Origin: RHKX01 sp046330415
GTDB taxonomy: Bacteria > Actinomycetota > Thermoleophilia > Solirubrobacterales > 70-9
Reading direction: 5' to 3'
NCBI GenBank assembly: GCA_046330415.1
Contig: JAXLSW010000025.1
Span: forward strand, 1-64,000
Length of the DNA: 64,000 nt
In this document: positions 1 through 8,131 of the stretch, in pieces
Layout: the number at the start of each line of letters is the position of its first letter
How positions within the stretch are numbered: position 1 is the first letter of the stretch
Translations under genes and position numbers: made by a program
The notes under the pieces: model-generated
Told to the model about the DNA's origin: nothing
Seen by the model: the letters and a program-made list of their open reading frames with translations, nothing else
The model's database searches: none

Positions 1-1
1 C

Positions 2-1270
2 GACTTCTTCATCCGCACCAGCGACCCCGAGCACGTGGCCAAGGTCCAGGAGGTGATGCAGCGCATCCACGACAACGGCCACACCTACGAGGGGACCTAC
101 GAGGGCTACTACTGCCCCCGCTGCGCCGACTTCAAGACGCCGACGGAGCTGCTGGAGGGCAACCGCTGCCCGATCCACGAGATCGTCCTCGAGCTGGAGA
201 CCGAGCAGAACTGGTTCTTCCGCCTCTCGACCTTCCAGGAGCCGCTCGAGAAGCTCTACGCCGACCACCCCGACTTCGTCCGCCCGGACTTCCGCCGCAA
301 CGAGGCGCTCGCCTTCATCAAGGGCGGCCTGCAGGACGTCTCGCTATCGCGCCCGAAGTTGAGCTGGGGGGTGCCGCTCCCCTGGGATCCCGGCCAGGTC
401 ATGTACGTCTGGTTCGACGCGCTCCTCAACTACTACACGGCCCTCTCCTACGCCCGCCCCGGCGAGGACCTGACCGACCGCTACTGGCCCTGCGACGTGC
501 ACGTGATGGCCAAGGACATCCTCAAGTTCCACTCCGTGTACTGGCCGGCGATGCTGATGGCCGCGGAGCTGCCGCTGCCGAAGGGCCTCTACGTCCACGG
601 CTACCTGCTGATGGACGACAAGAAGATGTCGAAGTCGCTCGGCAACGTCCTCGATCCGTTCGAGGTCATCGACCGCTTCGGCTCCGACGCGCTGCGCTTC
701 TACTGCTTCCGCGAGGTCTCCTTCGGCCAGGACGGCTCGATCTCGCCGGCCGGCTTCGAGTCGCGCTACGAGACCGAGCTCGCCAACGACTTCGGCAACC
801 TCGCCAGCAGGACGCTGGCGATGATCGACCGCTACCGCGACGGCGTCATCCCCGAGGGCGCGCTCGACGAGGCGCTCGCCGGCGACACCGACGACGAGCC
901 CGGGCTCGCCTCCCTGCGCGACCGCGTCTGCGAGCTGCTCGACGGCTGCGAGATCAGCCGCGCGCTCGAGGCCTGCTGGGGAGCGGTGCGGCGGCTCAAC
1001 CGCTACGTCGAGGAGATGCGGCCCTGGGACCTCGCCAAGGACGAGGAGCGCGGCGCCGAGCTCGACGACGTGCTCTTCAACCTCGCCGAGGGGCTGCGCG
1101 CGGTCACGCTGCTGCTGCACGCCTACATGCCGGCGTCGACCGACAAGCTGCTCGCCGCGCTCGGTGAGGACGACCGTGGGCTCTGCGAGTTCGGCTCGCG
1201 CGGCGGCGGCGCGAAGGTGGAGCGGATCCCGGCGCTGTTCCCGAAGCTCGACGCCCCGGACAAGGGCTGA
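2..1270 (+). CDS. metG: Methionyl-tRNA synthetase, 5' end missing
   Basis: Charges tRNA-Met with methionine in the cytoplasm. The reading frame is open from base 2, with typical MetRS residues before the first internal GTG, so the N-terminus with the HIGH motif lies outside the window. Visible are a zinc-knuckle-like CPRC followed by CPIH (bases about 113-180) and the KMSKS loop (bases 623-637), then the helical anticodon-binding region with the usual MRPWDLAK motif. About 422 residues remain of a usual 500 to 650, and there is no C-terminal tRNA-binding extension. tatD follows after 22 bases, the common metG-tatD-ksgA-ispE order. The assignment is firm. Confidence 0.96.
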   Translation, partial: DFFIRTSDPEHVAKVQEVMQRIHDNGHTYEGTYEGYYCPRCADFKTPTELLEGNRCPIHEIVLELETEQNWFFRLSTFQEPLEKLYADHPDFVRPDFRRNEALAFIKGGLQDVSLSRPKLSWGVPLPWDPGQVMYVWFDALLNYYTALSYARPGEDLTDRYWPCDVHVMAKDILKFHSVYWPAMLMAAELPLPKGLYVHGYLLMDDKKMSKSLGNVLDPFEVIDRFGSDALRFYCFREVSFGQDGSISPAGFESRYETELANDFGNLASRTLAMIDRYRDGVIPEGALDEALAGDTDDEPGLASLRDRVCELLDGCEISRALEACWGAVRRLNRYVEEMRPWDLAKDEERGAELDDVLFNLAEGLRAVTLLLHAYMPASTDKLLAALGEDDRGLCEFGSRGGGAKVERIPALFPKLDAPDKG

Positions 1271-1292
1271 GGGCGGAGGTCGTGAGGCAGCC

Positions 1293-2072
1293 GTGATCGA
1301 CTCCCACTGCCACATCGGGGTCTGCAAGCCGCCCGCGGCCGAGATCGTCGCCGAGGCCCGCCGGCTCGGGGTCGAGCGGATGCTCACCATCGGCCTCGAC
1401 GAGCGCTCCAACGAGGAGGCCTTCGCGATCGCCCGCGAGCACGAGGGCGTCGTCTACGCCGCGGCCGGCAGGCACCCGAACTCCGCGCTCGGCTTCGACG
1501 ACGCGGCGGCCGACGCGATCGAGGCGCTCGCCGCCGACCCGCTCGTGCGGGCGATCGGCGAGACCGGCCTCGACTTCTACCGCGAGGGTGCTCCCGTGGG
1601 CGACCAGGTCCGCGCCTTCGAGGCGCAGATCGGGATCGCGCGGCGGACCGAGCTGCCGCTCGTCATCCACGTCCGTGACTCGAGCGGGCCCGGCGCCGGC
1701 CGCGCCGTCGCCGACTGCTTCGAGCTGCTCGCCGCCGAGGCCGAGGGCGTCGAGGTGGTCCTGCACTGCTTCTCCGCCACCGCCGAGCGCGCGCAGCAGG
1801 CGGTCGAGCGCGGCTGGCACATCTCCTTCGCGGGCAACGTCACCTACCCGAACTCGGGTGAGCTGCGGGAGGCCGCCGCCCTGGTGCCCGACGAGCTGCT
1901 GCTGGTCGAGACCGACAGCCTGTACCTGTCGCCGCAGCCGGTGCGCGGGAAGCCGAACTCGCCCGCCAACGTGATCCACACCGCGGAGGCGGTTGCCGAC
2001 CTGCGTGGTGTCCCCTACGCGGCGCTCGACGCCGTCGTCACCGCCAACGCCGAGCGCCTCTTCGGCTGGTGA
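1293..2072 (+). CDS. tatD: TatD family metal-dependent DNase
   Basis: A TIM-barrel metallohydrolase of the amidohydrolase fold; family members are 3'-5' DNases or D-aminoacyl-tRNA deacylases. The metal ligands are visible: the N-terminal HCH of VIDSHCHIG, the Glu of GETGLDFYRE, His in LPLVIHVRD, His in VLHCFS and the late Asp of VETDSLYLSPQ. At 259 residues it has the family length. I chose GTG 1293 because the frame upstream is a metG shadow and a GGCGGAGGT ribosome site lies at 1272-1280. It sits between metG and ksgA as in many Gram-positive genomes. Confidence 0.93.
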   Translation: MIDSHCHIGVCKPPAAEIVAEARRLGVERMLTIGLDERSNEEAFAIAREHEGVVYAAAGRHPNSALGFDDAAADAIEALAADPLVRAIGETGLDFYREGAPVGDQVRAFEAQIGIARRTELPLVIHVRDSSGPGAGRAVADCFELLAAEAEGVEVVLHCFSATAERAQQAVERGWHISFAGNVTYPNSGELREAAALVPDELLLVETDSLYLSPQPVRGKPNSPANVIHTAEAVADLRGVPYAALDAVVTANAERLFGW

Positions 2073-2099
2073 ACCTGTGAGGCGGGAGTAGGGGCCGCA

Positions 2100-2913
2100 G
2101 TGGTCAGGCTCGGGCAGAACTTCCTCGCCGACCCCAACCTGCTCGAGGCGATCGTCGCCGACGCCGCGCTCGACGCCGACGACGTCGTGCTCGAGGTCGG
2201 GGGTGGGGAGGGGTGCTGACGGAGCGCCTGGCCGAGCGGGTCGCGCGCGTCCACCTGATCGAGATCGACGAGCGCCTGCGTCCCGCGCTCGATCCGATCG
2301 AGGCCGCGCACCCGGGCCTCGAGATCATCTGGGGCGACGCGATGGAGGTCGACCTCGGAGCGCTGGAGCCGCCGCCGAGCGCGATGGTTGCCAACCTCCC
2401 CTACGCGGTCGCGACGCCGGTTCTGCTGCGGACGATCGTGGAGCTGCCGTCGGTGCGGCGCTGGACGGTGATGGTCCAGCGGGAGATCGCCGAGACTGCG
2501 CGCGGCCGGGGACCCGCACCTACGGCTCCCCGAGCGTGCTCGTCCAGCTCGCCTGCGACGTGCGCATGCTGCGCACGGTCGATCCGGCGGTCTTCAAGCC
2601 GCGGCCGCGCGTGGAGTCCGGCGGTGCTGGCGCTTCGGCGCCGCGCCGAGGCTCCCGGCGAGCGACAGCGACAGCTTCCATCCGCGACGCCTTCGCGCAC
2701 CGCCGCAAGGCGCCGCCGAAGTCGCCGGAGCTGGCGGCGAAGCGGCGCGAGGCCGAGGCCGAGCGCGCCGGGCTGCCGGCCCCGCGCCCACGATCGGCTG
2801 AGGTTCGGCACGAATGCCGCGAGGCGCTCGGGCGACTCGGGCTGCCGGCCGACGCGCGGGCCGAGATGCTGACCCCGCCTCAGCACCTCGCGCTCGCGGA
2901 GGCGATCGGATGA
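2100..2913 (+). pseudogene. ksgA: Broken 16S rRNA dimethyladenosine transferase
   Basis: KsgA/RsmA dimethylates two adjacent adenosines near the 3' end of 16S rRNA. The full-length family pattern is present but scattered over reading frames. GTG 2100 opens with RLGQNFLADPN; near 2211 a one-base loss in a G run ends the frame at TGA 2217; the next frame gives HLIEIDERLRPAL and MVANLPYAVATP; near 2495 another shift leads to GTRTYGSPSVLVQL; two more near 2622 and 2670 precede FAHRRKAPPKS and the C-terminus at 2913. The 814-base span fits an intact gene of about 270 residues. Decay or sequencing error cannot be separated here. Loss of KsgA is known to give kasugamycin resistance. Confidence 0.85.
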
Positions 2914-3782
2914 GCGCCTCCGTGACGAAGGGCCGGGTCCTCCGCGCCCCGGCGAAGCTGAACCTCTGCCTCTACCTCGGCGAGACCCGCGCCGACGGCC
3001 TGCACGAGCTCTGCTCGGTGTTCACCCCGGTCTCGCTCGCCGACCAGCTGACGGTGAGCGAGGGAGACGGACCCGAGGACGAGGTGATCTGCCCCGGCAT
3101 CGAGGGTCCCGATCTGACCGCGCGGGCGCTCGGAGCGCTGCGCGGGAGCGGGTGGAGGCGCGCGCCGCTGCGGATCGAGGTGGACAAGCGGATCCCGGTG
3201 GCGGCCGGGCTCGGCGGCGGCAGCGCCGATGCGGCGGCCGTCCTGCGCCTGGCGGCCGACGATCTTCCCGCCGGGGAGCTGGCGAGCATCGCCGCCGCCC
3301 TCGGCGCCGACGTGCCCTCCCAGATCGACCCGCGCACCAGCCTCGTCGGCGGCGCCGGCGAGCTGGTCGCGCCGCTCCCTGAGCCCGACCCCTTCGCGGT
3401 CGTGCTGATCCCGGACCCGGAGGGGCTCTCGACTCCCGAGGTGTTTGCGGAGGCCGATCGGCTCGGGCTGCCGCGGCCGGCCGCTGAAATCGAGGAGCGC
3501 CGCCGCGCGCTCGCCGCCGCGTTCGCGACCGGCGGCGGCGTCGATGCGAACGCCGCGCTGCTCGCCAACGACCTGCAACCGGCGGCCCTCTCCCTGCTGC
3601 CCGAGATCGCGGGCGCGCTGGAGGCGCTCGAGGAGGCCGGAGCGACGTTGGCGCGGGTGACCGGCTCGGGGCCGACGGCCTTCGGCATCTTCACGACGGA
3701 GGCTGACGCGGAGCGTGCCGCGGCGGAGATCGGGGCCGGTGGCCGGCAGGCGATCGTGGCCCGATCGGGAACCGGGGCCTGA
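2910..3782 (+). CDS. ispE: 4-diphosphocytidyl-2-C-methyl-D-erythritol kinase
   Basis: Phosphorylates the 2-hydroxyl of CDP-methylerythritol in the non-mevalonate (MEP) isoprenoid pathway. It is a GHMP kinase of 290 residues. The N-terminal APAKLNLCLYLGE is present, and the glycine-rich ATP loop AAGLGGGSADAA lies near residues 96-108. The C-terminal GHMP motif with RVTGSGPTAFGIF is intact. ATG 2910 overlaps the ksgA stop as ATGA, so translational coupling with the broken upstream gene would be affected by its frameshifts. The next gene starts inside this stop (TGATG). Confidence 0.95.
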   Translation: MSASVTKGRVLRAPAKLNLCLYLGETRADGLHELCSVFTPVSLADQLTVSEGDGPEDEVICPGIEGPDLTARALGALRGSGWRRAPLRIEVDKRIPVAAGLGGGSADAAAVLRLAADDLPAGELASIAAALGADVPSQIDPRTSLVGGAGELVAPLPEPDPFAVVLIPDPEGLSTPEVFAEADRLGLPRPAAEIEERRRALAAAFATGGGVDANAALLANDLQPAALSLLPEIAGALEALEEAGATLARVTGSGPTAFGIFTTEADAERAAAEIGAGGRQAIVARSGTGA

Positions 3783-5263
3783 TGCAGCTTCCGAGCAATC
3801 GCAAGGGGTGGCTCAAGCTCGCCGCGGTTCTCGCCGCGGTGGTCGTCGCGTACCTGCTGGTGAAGCGGGCGCTCCCCGACGTCGACGCGCAGAACCTGCT
3901 CGAGGACGTCGCCGTGGGGCTCGGCGCCTGGACCTACGCGATCGTCGCGGTCCTCGCCTTCCTCGAGACCGGCGCGTTCGTCGGGCTCGTCGCTCCCGGC
4001 GAGACGTTCGTGGTGCTGGCCGGAGCCGTCGCCGGGCAGGGGGAGACCTCGGTGGTGCTGACGATCGGGATCGTCTGGTTCTCGGCGTTCATGGGGGACA
4101 CGGTGAGCTACCTGCTCGGCGAGAAGCTCGGTCGCGACTTCATCCTCGAGCACGGCCACCGGCTGCGGATCACGCGTGAGCGCTTCGCCCAGGTGGAGCG
4201 CTACTTCGACAGCCACGGCGGCAAGACGATCCTGATCGGCCGCTTCATCGGTCTCGTCAGGGCGCTGGCGCCGTTCATCGCCGGCAGCTCCGGGATGCAG
4301 TACCGGGCGATGGCTCCCTACAGCATCCTCGGCACCGGGATCTGGGCGACGACCTTCACGCTGCTCGGCTACTTCGCGTCGAAGAACATCGACGCCGTCC
4401 TCAGCAACTCCGAGCACGTGCTGCTCGCCTTCGCGGTCATCGTCGCGCTTGTCGTCGGCACGATCGTGCTGGTGCGCTTCCTGCGGGAGCGCGCGAACCG
4501 GGACAAGGTCGAGCGCTGGATGCAGGAGCGCCGGGGCTTCCGCTCGATCCTGGCGCTCGGCAGGACCGTCTCCCCGCAGGCCAGGTTCCTGGCCCAGCGG
4601 GTGACCCCCGGCGACCTCGGCCTGGAGCTCACCAGCGCGCTCGCGGCGCTCGCGGTCGGCTCCTACATCTTCATCGCCCTTGGGATGCTCTTCCACGACG
4701 ATCCCGGTGCGACGGTCACCGACCGGGCGGCGATCGACTTCTGCGAGCGCATCACGACCGACTGGCTGACCACGCTGGCCAAGCTCGTGACCGTCCTCGG
4801 CACGACCCCGGCGGCCCTGCTCGCGACGCTTGTGGCGGCGATCTGGCTCGGCTCGCGCCGGTACTGGCTGGAGCTGGTGGTGCTCGTCCTCGGCACGATC
4901 CTGATCCTGATCGGCACCCCGATCGCGAAGGAGGTTGTCGACAGGCCGCGACCCGACGGTGCGCTGATCGACGCCGGTGGTTCGTCATATCCGAGCGGGC
5001 ACGCCTCCCACTCGATCATCTACGTCTGGATCGCGCTGATGATCTCGGTGCGAGCGAAGGCGGGGTTGACCCGCGGGACGGCCATCGTCGTCGCCGGGAT
5101 CGCGCTCGCCGCAGTGATCGGGCTGAGCCGGGTGTACCTGCGAGTCCACTACCTGAGCGACGTCACCGGTGGGTGGGCGTTCGGGGTCACCGTGTTCGCG
5201 CTGCTGGCCTCCGTCGCTGTGATCGTCAGCTACTTCCGGCAAGATGAGCGGCGTGTCGACTGA
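3782..5263 (+). CDS. DedA-family / PAP2 phosphatase fusion membrane protein
   Basis: A 493-residue polytopic protein with two known domains. Residues about 30-235 are a DedA (SNARE-associated/VTT) domain with LETGAFVGLVAPGE and the FIGLVRALAPFIAG motif of families linked to undecaprenyl-phosphate and lipid flipping. Residues about 285-485 are a PAP2 lipid phosphatase domain with all three signature motifs: KEVVDRPRP (near 382), PSGHASHS (near 403) and SRVYLRVHYLSDV (near 448). I infer that it dephosphorylates and recycles a lipid carrier such as undecaprenyl pyrophosphate. It is coupled to ispE, which makes precursors for that carrier. The substrate is not proved by sequence. Confidence 0.9.
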   Translation: MQLPSNRKGWLKLAAVLAAVVVAYLLVKRALPDVDAQNLLEDVAVGLGAWTYAIVAVLAFLETGAFVGLVAPGETFVVLAGAVAGQGETSVVLTIGIVWFSAFMGDTVSYLLGEKLGRDFILEHGHRLRITRERFAQVERYFDSHGGKTILIGRFIGLVRALAPFIAGSSGMQYRAMAPYSILGTGIWATTFTLLGYFASKNIDAVLSNSEHVLLAFAVIVALVVGTIVLVRFLRERANRDKVERWMQERRGFRSILALGRTVSPQARFLAQRVTPGDLGLELTSALAALAVGSYIFIALGMLFHDDPGATVTDRAAIDFCERITTDWLTTLAKLVTVLGTTPAALLATLVAAIWLGSRRYWLELVVLVLGTILILIGTPIAKEVVDRPRPDGALIDAGGSSYPSGHASHSIIYVWIALMISVRAKAGLTRGTAIVVAGIALAAVIGLSRVYLRVHYLSDVTGGWAFGVTVFALLASVAVIVSYFRQDERRVD

Positions 5264-5477
5264 GGCCTGGATCTTCGGCGGCGCCGGGCTGATCACGCTT
5301 CTCGCCTTCGGCGGACTGATCCTGGCCCCGGCGATCGGCTCCTTCTCCCGCACCTGGGAGAAGCTGCTCGCGTCCGTGCTCTCGATCGTCGTGCTCGTCG
5401 CGCTCGTCGGGATCGGCGTCGCGGTTGGACTGGCGATCGTGTACTTCTGGCCCGACATCTCCGCCTGGTTCGACTGA
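5244..5477 (+). CDS. Small two-helix membrane protein
   Basis: 77 residues, unknown family. Two hydrophobic helices (about residues 9-31 and 42-68) are joined by a short segment with SFSRTWEK, and the C-terminus is acidic and aromatic (YFWPDISAWFD). The start is ATG 5244, or in-frame GTG 5253; either overlaps the end of the DedA-PAP2 gene, so the two are probably cotranslated. The stop codon TGA lies inside the left arm of the long palindromic element at 5474-5581. I do not recognise a function. Confidence 0.7.
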   Translation: MSGVSTEAWIFGGAGLITLLAFGGLILAPAIGSFSRTWEKLLASVLSIVVLVALVGIGVAVGLAIVYFWPDISAWFD

Positions 5478-5581
5478 GAGCGCGTGGGACGCGGCGCGGG
5501 GCTGCGTCATCGTCGGCTCACGGCCAACCCGGCCGCATCGCCTCCTGCTTCCTTGCCCCGCTTGGTCCCACGCGCTCTCAG
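5474..5581. repeat. Palindromic element, copy 1, with 17-bp inverted arms
   Basis: The left arm CTGAGAGCGCGTGGGAC (5474-5490) is the exact reverse complement of 5565-5581. Further in, GCGGGGC (5496-5502) pairs with GCCCCGC (5555-5561), and CGGCC/GGCCG flank a five-base loop. The whole can fold into one long stem. The core 5491-5540 recurs at 5611-5660 and, inverted and diverged, near 35736-35816. It begins at the stop codon of the upstream gene. It could be a REP/BIME-like element, a MITE remnant or a terminator; there is no U-tract. Confidence 0.8.
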
Positions 5582-5610
5582 GGCCGTGCCGGTGGGTTCC
5601 ACCGCTGGGC

Positions 5611-5660
5611 GCGGCGCGGGGCTGCGTCCTCGTCGGCTCACGGCCAACCCGGCCGCATCG
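5611..5660. repeat. Palindromic element core, copy 2
   Basis: The 50 bases match 5491-5540 except at one position (A to C at 5629). The core includes GTCGGCTCACGGCC and CGGCCGCATCG. The flanking 17-bp arms of copy 1 are not repeated here; instead a separate hairpin follows at 5668-5716. Confidence 0.85.
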
Positions 5661-5667
5661 CGCCGTG

Positions 5668-5716
5668 CCTGCGCTGCCATTCGACCCCGCGGGCCGGGGA
5701 AAAATGGCAGCGCAGG
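5668..5716. repeat. 14-bp stem hairpin next to repeat copy 2
   Basis: CCTGCGCTGCCATT (5668-5681) is perfectly complementary to 5703-5716. The loop holds a second small stem, CCCC/GGGG. The rest of 5478-5795 shows no credible ORF; reading frames there are short and have no start context. The hairpin may terminate transcription from the upstream operon or be part of the repeat family. Confidence 0.75.
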
Positions 5717-5795
5717 ATGCTCGCGACGGGTTGGGCGGGCCGCGATGCGCGGTCCCGTTCCAGTGTCGATCACGGGCTGATCGCGCTTCCCGCCC

Positions 5796-5801
5796 TACTA
5801 T
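5796..5801 (+). promoter_or_regulatory. Putative -10 hexamer of a leaderless promoter
   Basis: TACTAT ends six bases before GTG 5808, with no ribosome site between them, so transcription would start at or next to the start codon. Confidence 0.45.
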
Positions 5802-5807
5802 TTCGGC

Positions 5808-7073
5808 GTGGGCGCTGGCAGCAAAGCGAAGCCGAGACCGGCCTCGAAGAAGGGGTCCGATGGGGCTGCCCCGGCCCCGAAGGGCGGCCTCGATGCGCTG
5901 TCTGAGGCGATCGAGTCGGGCGCGGGGCTACCCGCCGTCGTCCGCGCTGCGGCCGGGGCCCTGGGCGCCAACATCGCCCTGATCGACCGCTCGAGCGCCG
6001 TGCTCGCGGTCGCCGCCGGCTCGGGGGCGGAGGAGGAGAAGCTGCTCGGGCTCGAGGCGGGGGTCGAGAGCGTCGAGCTGCGCGTCGCCGACGCCGTCGT
6101 CGGCGAGCTCCGTTACAGGCCACGCAGCGGCGAGGAGGCCTCGATCGGGGCCCTGCGGATGGTCGCGACCATGCTCGGCCTCGAGGTCGAACGGGCCCGC
6201 GGGCCGGAGTGGGCGAGCGACGACGCCGCACGTGACTTCGTCCGCGCGGTGCTGTCGAGGCAGCTAGTCGGCGATCCTGAGATCGCCGCCCGGGCCTCCG
6301 AGCTCGGCACCGACCTCGATGGGGGAGCCGGTGTCGTCATCGCTCGCGCCGCCCCCGGCTCGGCTCAGACCGGGGACTGGCGCGCGCGGGTGCTCACCCT
6401 CGTCCTGCGCGCGGTGCGCTCCAACTCGAGCGGCGCGCTCGCCGCGACCCTCGATGACGAGAGCGCCCACGGTGAGGTGGCGCTCGTGCTTCCGGCCGGC
6501 GACGGCGACGGGATCGAACGGGCGGCTCGCGCCGTGGAAGAGGAGCTGCGCTCCTCGCTGCCGGGTTTCGCGGTGACCGTCGGCTTCAGCCGCCACTCCC
6601 CGGACCCCGGTCACATCTACCGGGCGGGGAAGGAGGCGCTGATGGCCGTCAACGTCGCCGAGGCCGAGGACCGGACCCTGCTCGCCTTCGAGGAGACCGG
6701 CTCCTACCGCCTGCTGCTGCCGGCGATGAGCGAGGACCCCGCCGAGCTGGAGCGCTTCTTCGACGAGACCGTCGCCCCGCTCGCCGCCTACGACGACCAG
6801 TACGAGACCGAGCTCGTCGCGACCGTCGAGGCCTACCTCGACAACGACGGCAACGTCACGCCGACCGCGGAGACCCTGTTCACGCACCGGCACACGGTGC
6901 GCTACCGGCTCGAGCGCGTGCGCGAGCTCTGCGGCCACGACCTGAGCTCGACCGAGGGGCGCGAGAAGCTCGGCCTCGGCCTGAAGGCGATGCGGGTGCT
7001 CGGCATCGCCGCCCCGGGCGGTCCCGCGCTCGAGGGCCGCACCAAGGGCGCGCGCTCCAAGCGCGGCGACTAG
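5808..7073 (+). CDS. PucR/CdaR-type transcriptional regulator
   Basis: 421 residues. The C-terminal 60 residues form the PucR-type helix-turn-helix (HTH_30), visible as AYLDNDGNVTPTAETLFTH followed by RHTVRYRLERV. The central region (about 200-300) resembles the GGDEF-like domain of CdaR regulators, and residues 30-120 look like a GAF-type sensor. The first 25 residues are basic and disordered. Such proteins regulate purine, sugar-diacid or amino-acid catabolism, but the target is unknown here. GTG 5808 is chosen for the TACTAT hexamer at 5796-5801. It stands alone, after non-coding repeats and before an LLM oxidoreductase it might control. Confidence 0.85.
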   Translation: MGAGSKAKPRPASKKGSDGAAPAPKGGLDALSEAIESGAGLPAVVRAAAGALGANIALIDRSSAVLAVAAGSGAEEEKLLGLEAGVESVELRVADAVVGELRYRPRSGEEASIGALRMVATMLGLEVERARGPEWASDDAARDFVRAVLSRQLVGDPEIAARASELGTDLDGGAGVVIARAAPGSAQTGDWRARVLTLVLRAVRSNSSGALAATLDDESAHGEVALVLPAGDGDGIERAARAVEEELRSSLPGFAVTVGFSRHSPDPGHIYRAGKEALMAVNVAEAEDRTLLAFEETGSYRLLLPAMSEDPAELERFFDETVAPLAAYDDQYETELVATVEAYLDNDGNVTPTAETLFTHRHTVRYRLERVRELCGHDLSSTEGREKLGLGLKAMRVLGIAAPGGPALEGRTKGARSKRGD

Positions 7074-7101
7074 CGGCGACTGGCGGCGATCCGGATCGGG
7101 C

Positions 7102-7131
7102 AGGATGTGATCGCCCCGGCGATCACATCCT
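7102..7131. promoter_or_regulatory. Perfect 14-bp dyad before LLM oxidoreductase gene
   Basis: AGGATGTGATCGCC, two bases, then its exact reverse complement. It ends four bases before the AAGGAG ribosome site (7135-7140) of the gene at 7147. It may be a repressor operator or an RNA hairpin next to the ribosome site. It could also terminate the upstream gene, but there is no T run. Confidence 0.65.
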
Positions 7132-7146
7132 CAGAAGGAGCCCGCG

Positions 7147-7992
7147 ATGGACCTCAGCATCGGCCTGCCCAACGCAGTCCCCGGCACCACCGGCGACGAC
7201 ATCACCGAGTTCGCACGACGCGCCGAGGCCCGCGGCTTCAAGAGCCTCGGCACGATCGACCGGATCGTCTACGAGAACTACGAGCCGCTCGTCGCGCTCG
7301 CCGCCGCAGCGGCCGTGACCGAGCGGATCGGCCTCCTCACCTCGGTCCTCCTCGGCCCGCTGCGTCCCAACGGCGCGACTCTCGCCAAGCAGACCCAGAG
7401 CCTGCACGCGCTGTCGGGCGGTCGCTTCACGCTCGGGATCGGCCTCGGCGGCCGCGCGGACGACTACGCCGCGGCCGGCGCCGACATGAGCACCCGCGGC
7501 GACGTCATGGACGAGTTGCTCTCCGAGCTCAAGCGCGTCTGGGACGACTCCGACATCGGTCCCAACAACGAGGGCCGGCCCGGGCTGCTCGTGGGCGGCG
7601 CCGTCCAGGCCAGCTACGACCGCGTGGCCCGTTGGGGAGACGGCTGGATCGCCGGCGGCGCCCCGCCCGACCAGTTCGCCGAGGCGGCGAGCGCGGTCAA
7701 GGAGAACTGGTCAGCAGCCGGTCGCGACGGCGCACCGCATCTCGCCTGTCTCTCCTACTACGCCCTCGGCGACACCGCGGAGGAGGACGCCAAGCGCTAC
7801 CTCACCGACTACTACGGATTCCTCGGAGACGAGCTGGCGGCGATGATCGCCGCCAGCGCCGCCAAGGACGCCGACACGGTCAAGGGCTACGTCCAGGCCT
7901 TCGAGGGCGTCGGCTGCGACGAGCTCGTCTTCTTCCCTTGCAGCAGCGATCCGGCGCAGGTCGACTTGCTGGCGGACGCTGCGGGGTTGTAG
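7147..7992 (+). CDS. LLM-class flavin/F420-dependent oxidoreductase
   Basis: 281 residues of the bacterial-luciferase-like TIM-barrel family. The N-terminus MDLSIGLPNAVPGTTG, ALSGGRFTLGIGLGGR (residues about 88-103) and the C-terminal substrate loop are typical. Members use FMN or coenzyme F420 to oxidise or reduce small organic substrates; which cofactor applies cannot be read from sequence. An AAGGAG site seven bases before ATG 7147 supports the start. The gene is monocistronic, behind a strong dyad, so inducible control is likely. Confidence 0.88.
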   Translation: MDLSIGLPNAVPGTTGDDITEFARRAEARGFKSLGTIDRIVYENYEPLVALAAAAAVTERIGLLTSVLLGPLRPNGATLAKQTQSLHALSGGRFTLGIGLGGRADDYAAAGADMSTRGDVMDELLSELKRVWDDSDIGPNNEGRPGLLVGGAVQASYDRVARWGDGWIAGGAPPDQFAEAASAVKENWSAAGRDGAPHLACLSYYALGDTAEEDAKRYLTDYYGFLGDELAAMIAASAAKDADTVKGYVQAFEGVGCDELVFFPCSSDPAQVDLLADAAGL

Positions 7993-8002
7993 CTGCGGCT
8001 GG

Positions 8003-8008
8003 CACAAT
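8003..8008 (+). promoter_or_regulatory. Putative -10 of tRNA-Gln
   Basis: CACAAT lies 11 bases before the mature tRNA 5' end at 8020. No good -35 hexamer is visible, because the upstream sequence is the end of the LLM gene. Confidence 0.35.
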
Positions 8009-8019
8009 CGCTACTCCAC

Positions 8020-8092
8020 TGGGGAGTGGTCCACATGGCTAAGACGCCGGGTTTTGGACCCGGAGAATCTGGTTCGATCCCAGGCTCCCCAG
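8020..8092 (+). tRNA. tRNA-Gln (anticodon TTG)
   Basis: A 73-base cloverleaf. The acceptor arm TGGGGAG pairs with CTCCCCA, and the anticodon stem CCGGG/CCCGG encloses loop TTTTGGA, giving anticodon TTG. The T-loop TTCGATC is present. The discriminator is G and CCA is not encoded. It is followed within 40 bases by an HNH endonuclease gene. Confidence 0.95.
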
Positions 8093-8131
8093 CTCGAATT
8101 CCGTCCGATCGGCACGCGAACATCAGTTCGT

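Noticed and set aside
2972..4696. Long minus-strand ORF opposite ispE and the DedA-PAP2 gene
   Set aside because: Composition is that of an antisense shadow; the plus-strand genes carry clear family motifs.
5474..5716. CRISPR array
   Set aside because: Only two similar cores with unequal spacing and inverted arms; no regular spacers or cas genes.
5478..5795. Several short ORFs on both strands between the small membrane gene and the PucR-type gene
   Set aside because: They read through the palindromic repeats, mirror each other across strands, and have no ribosome or -10 signals; treated as non-coding.
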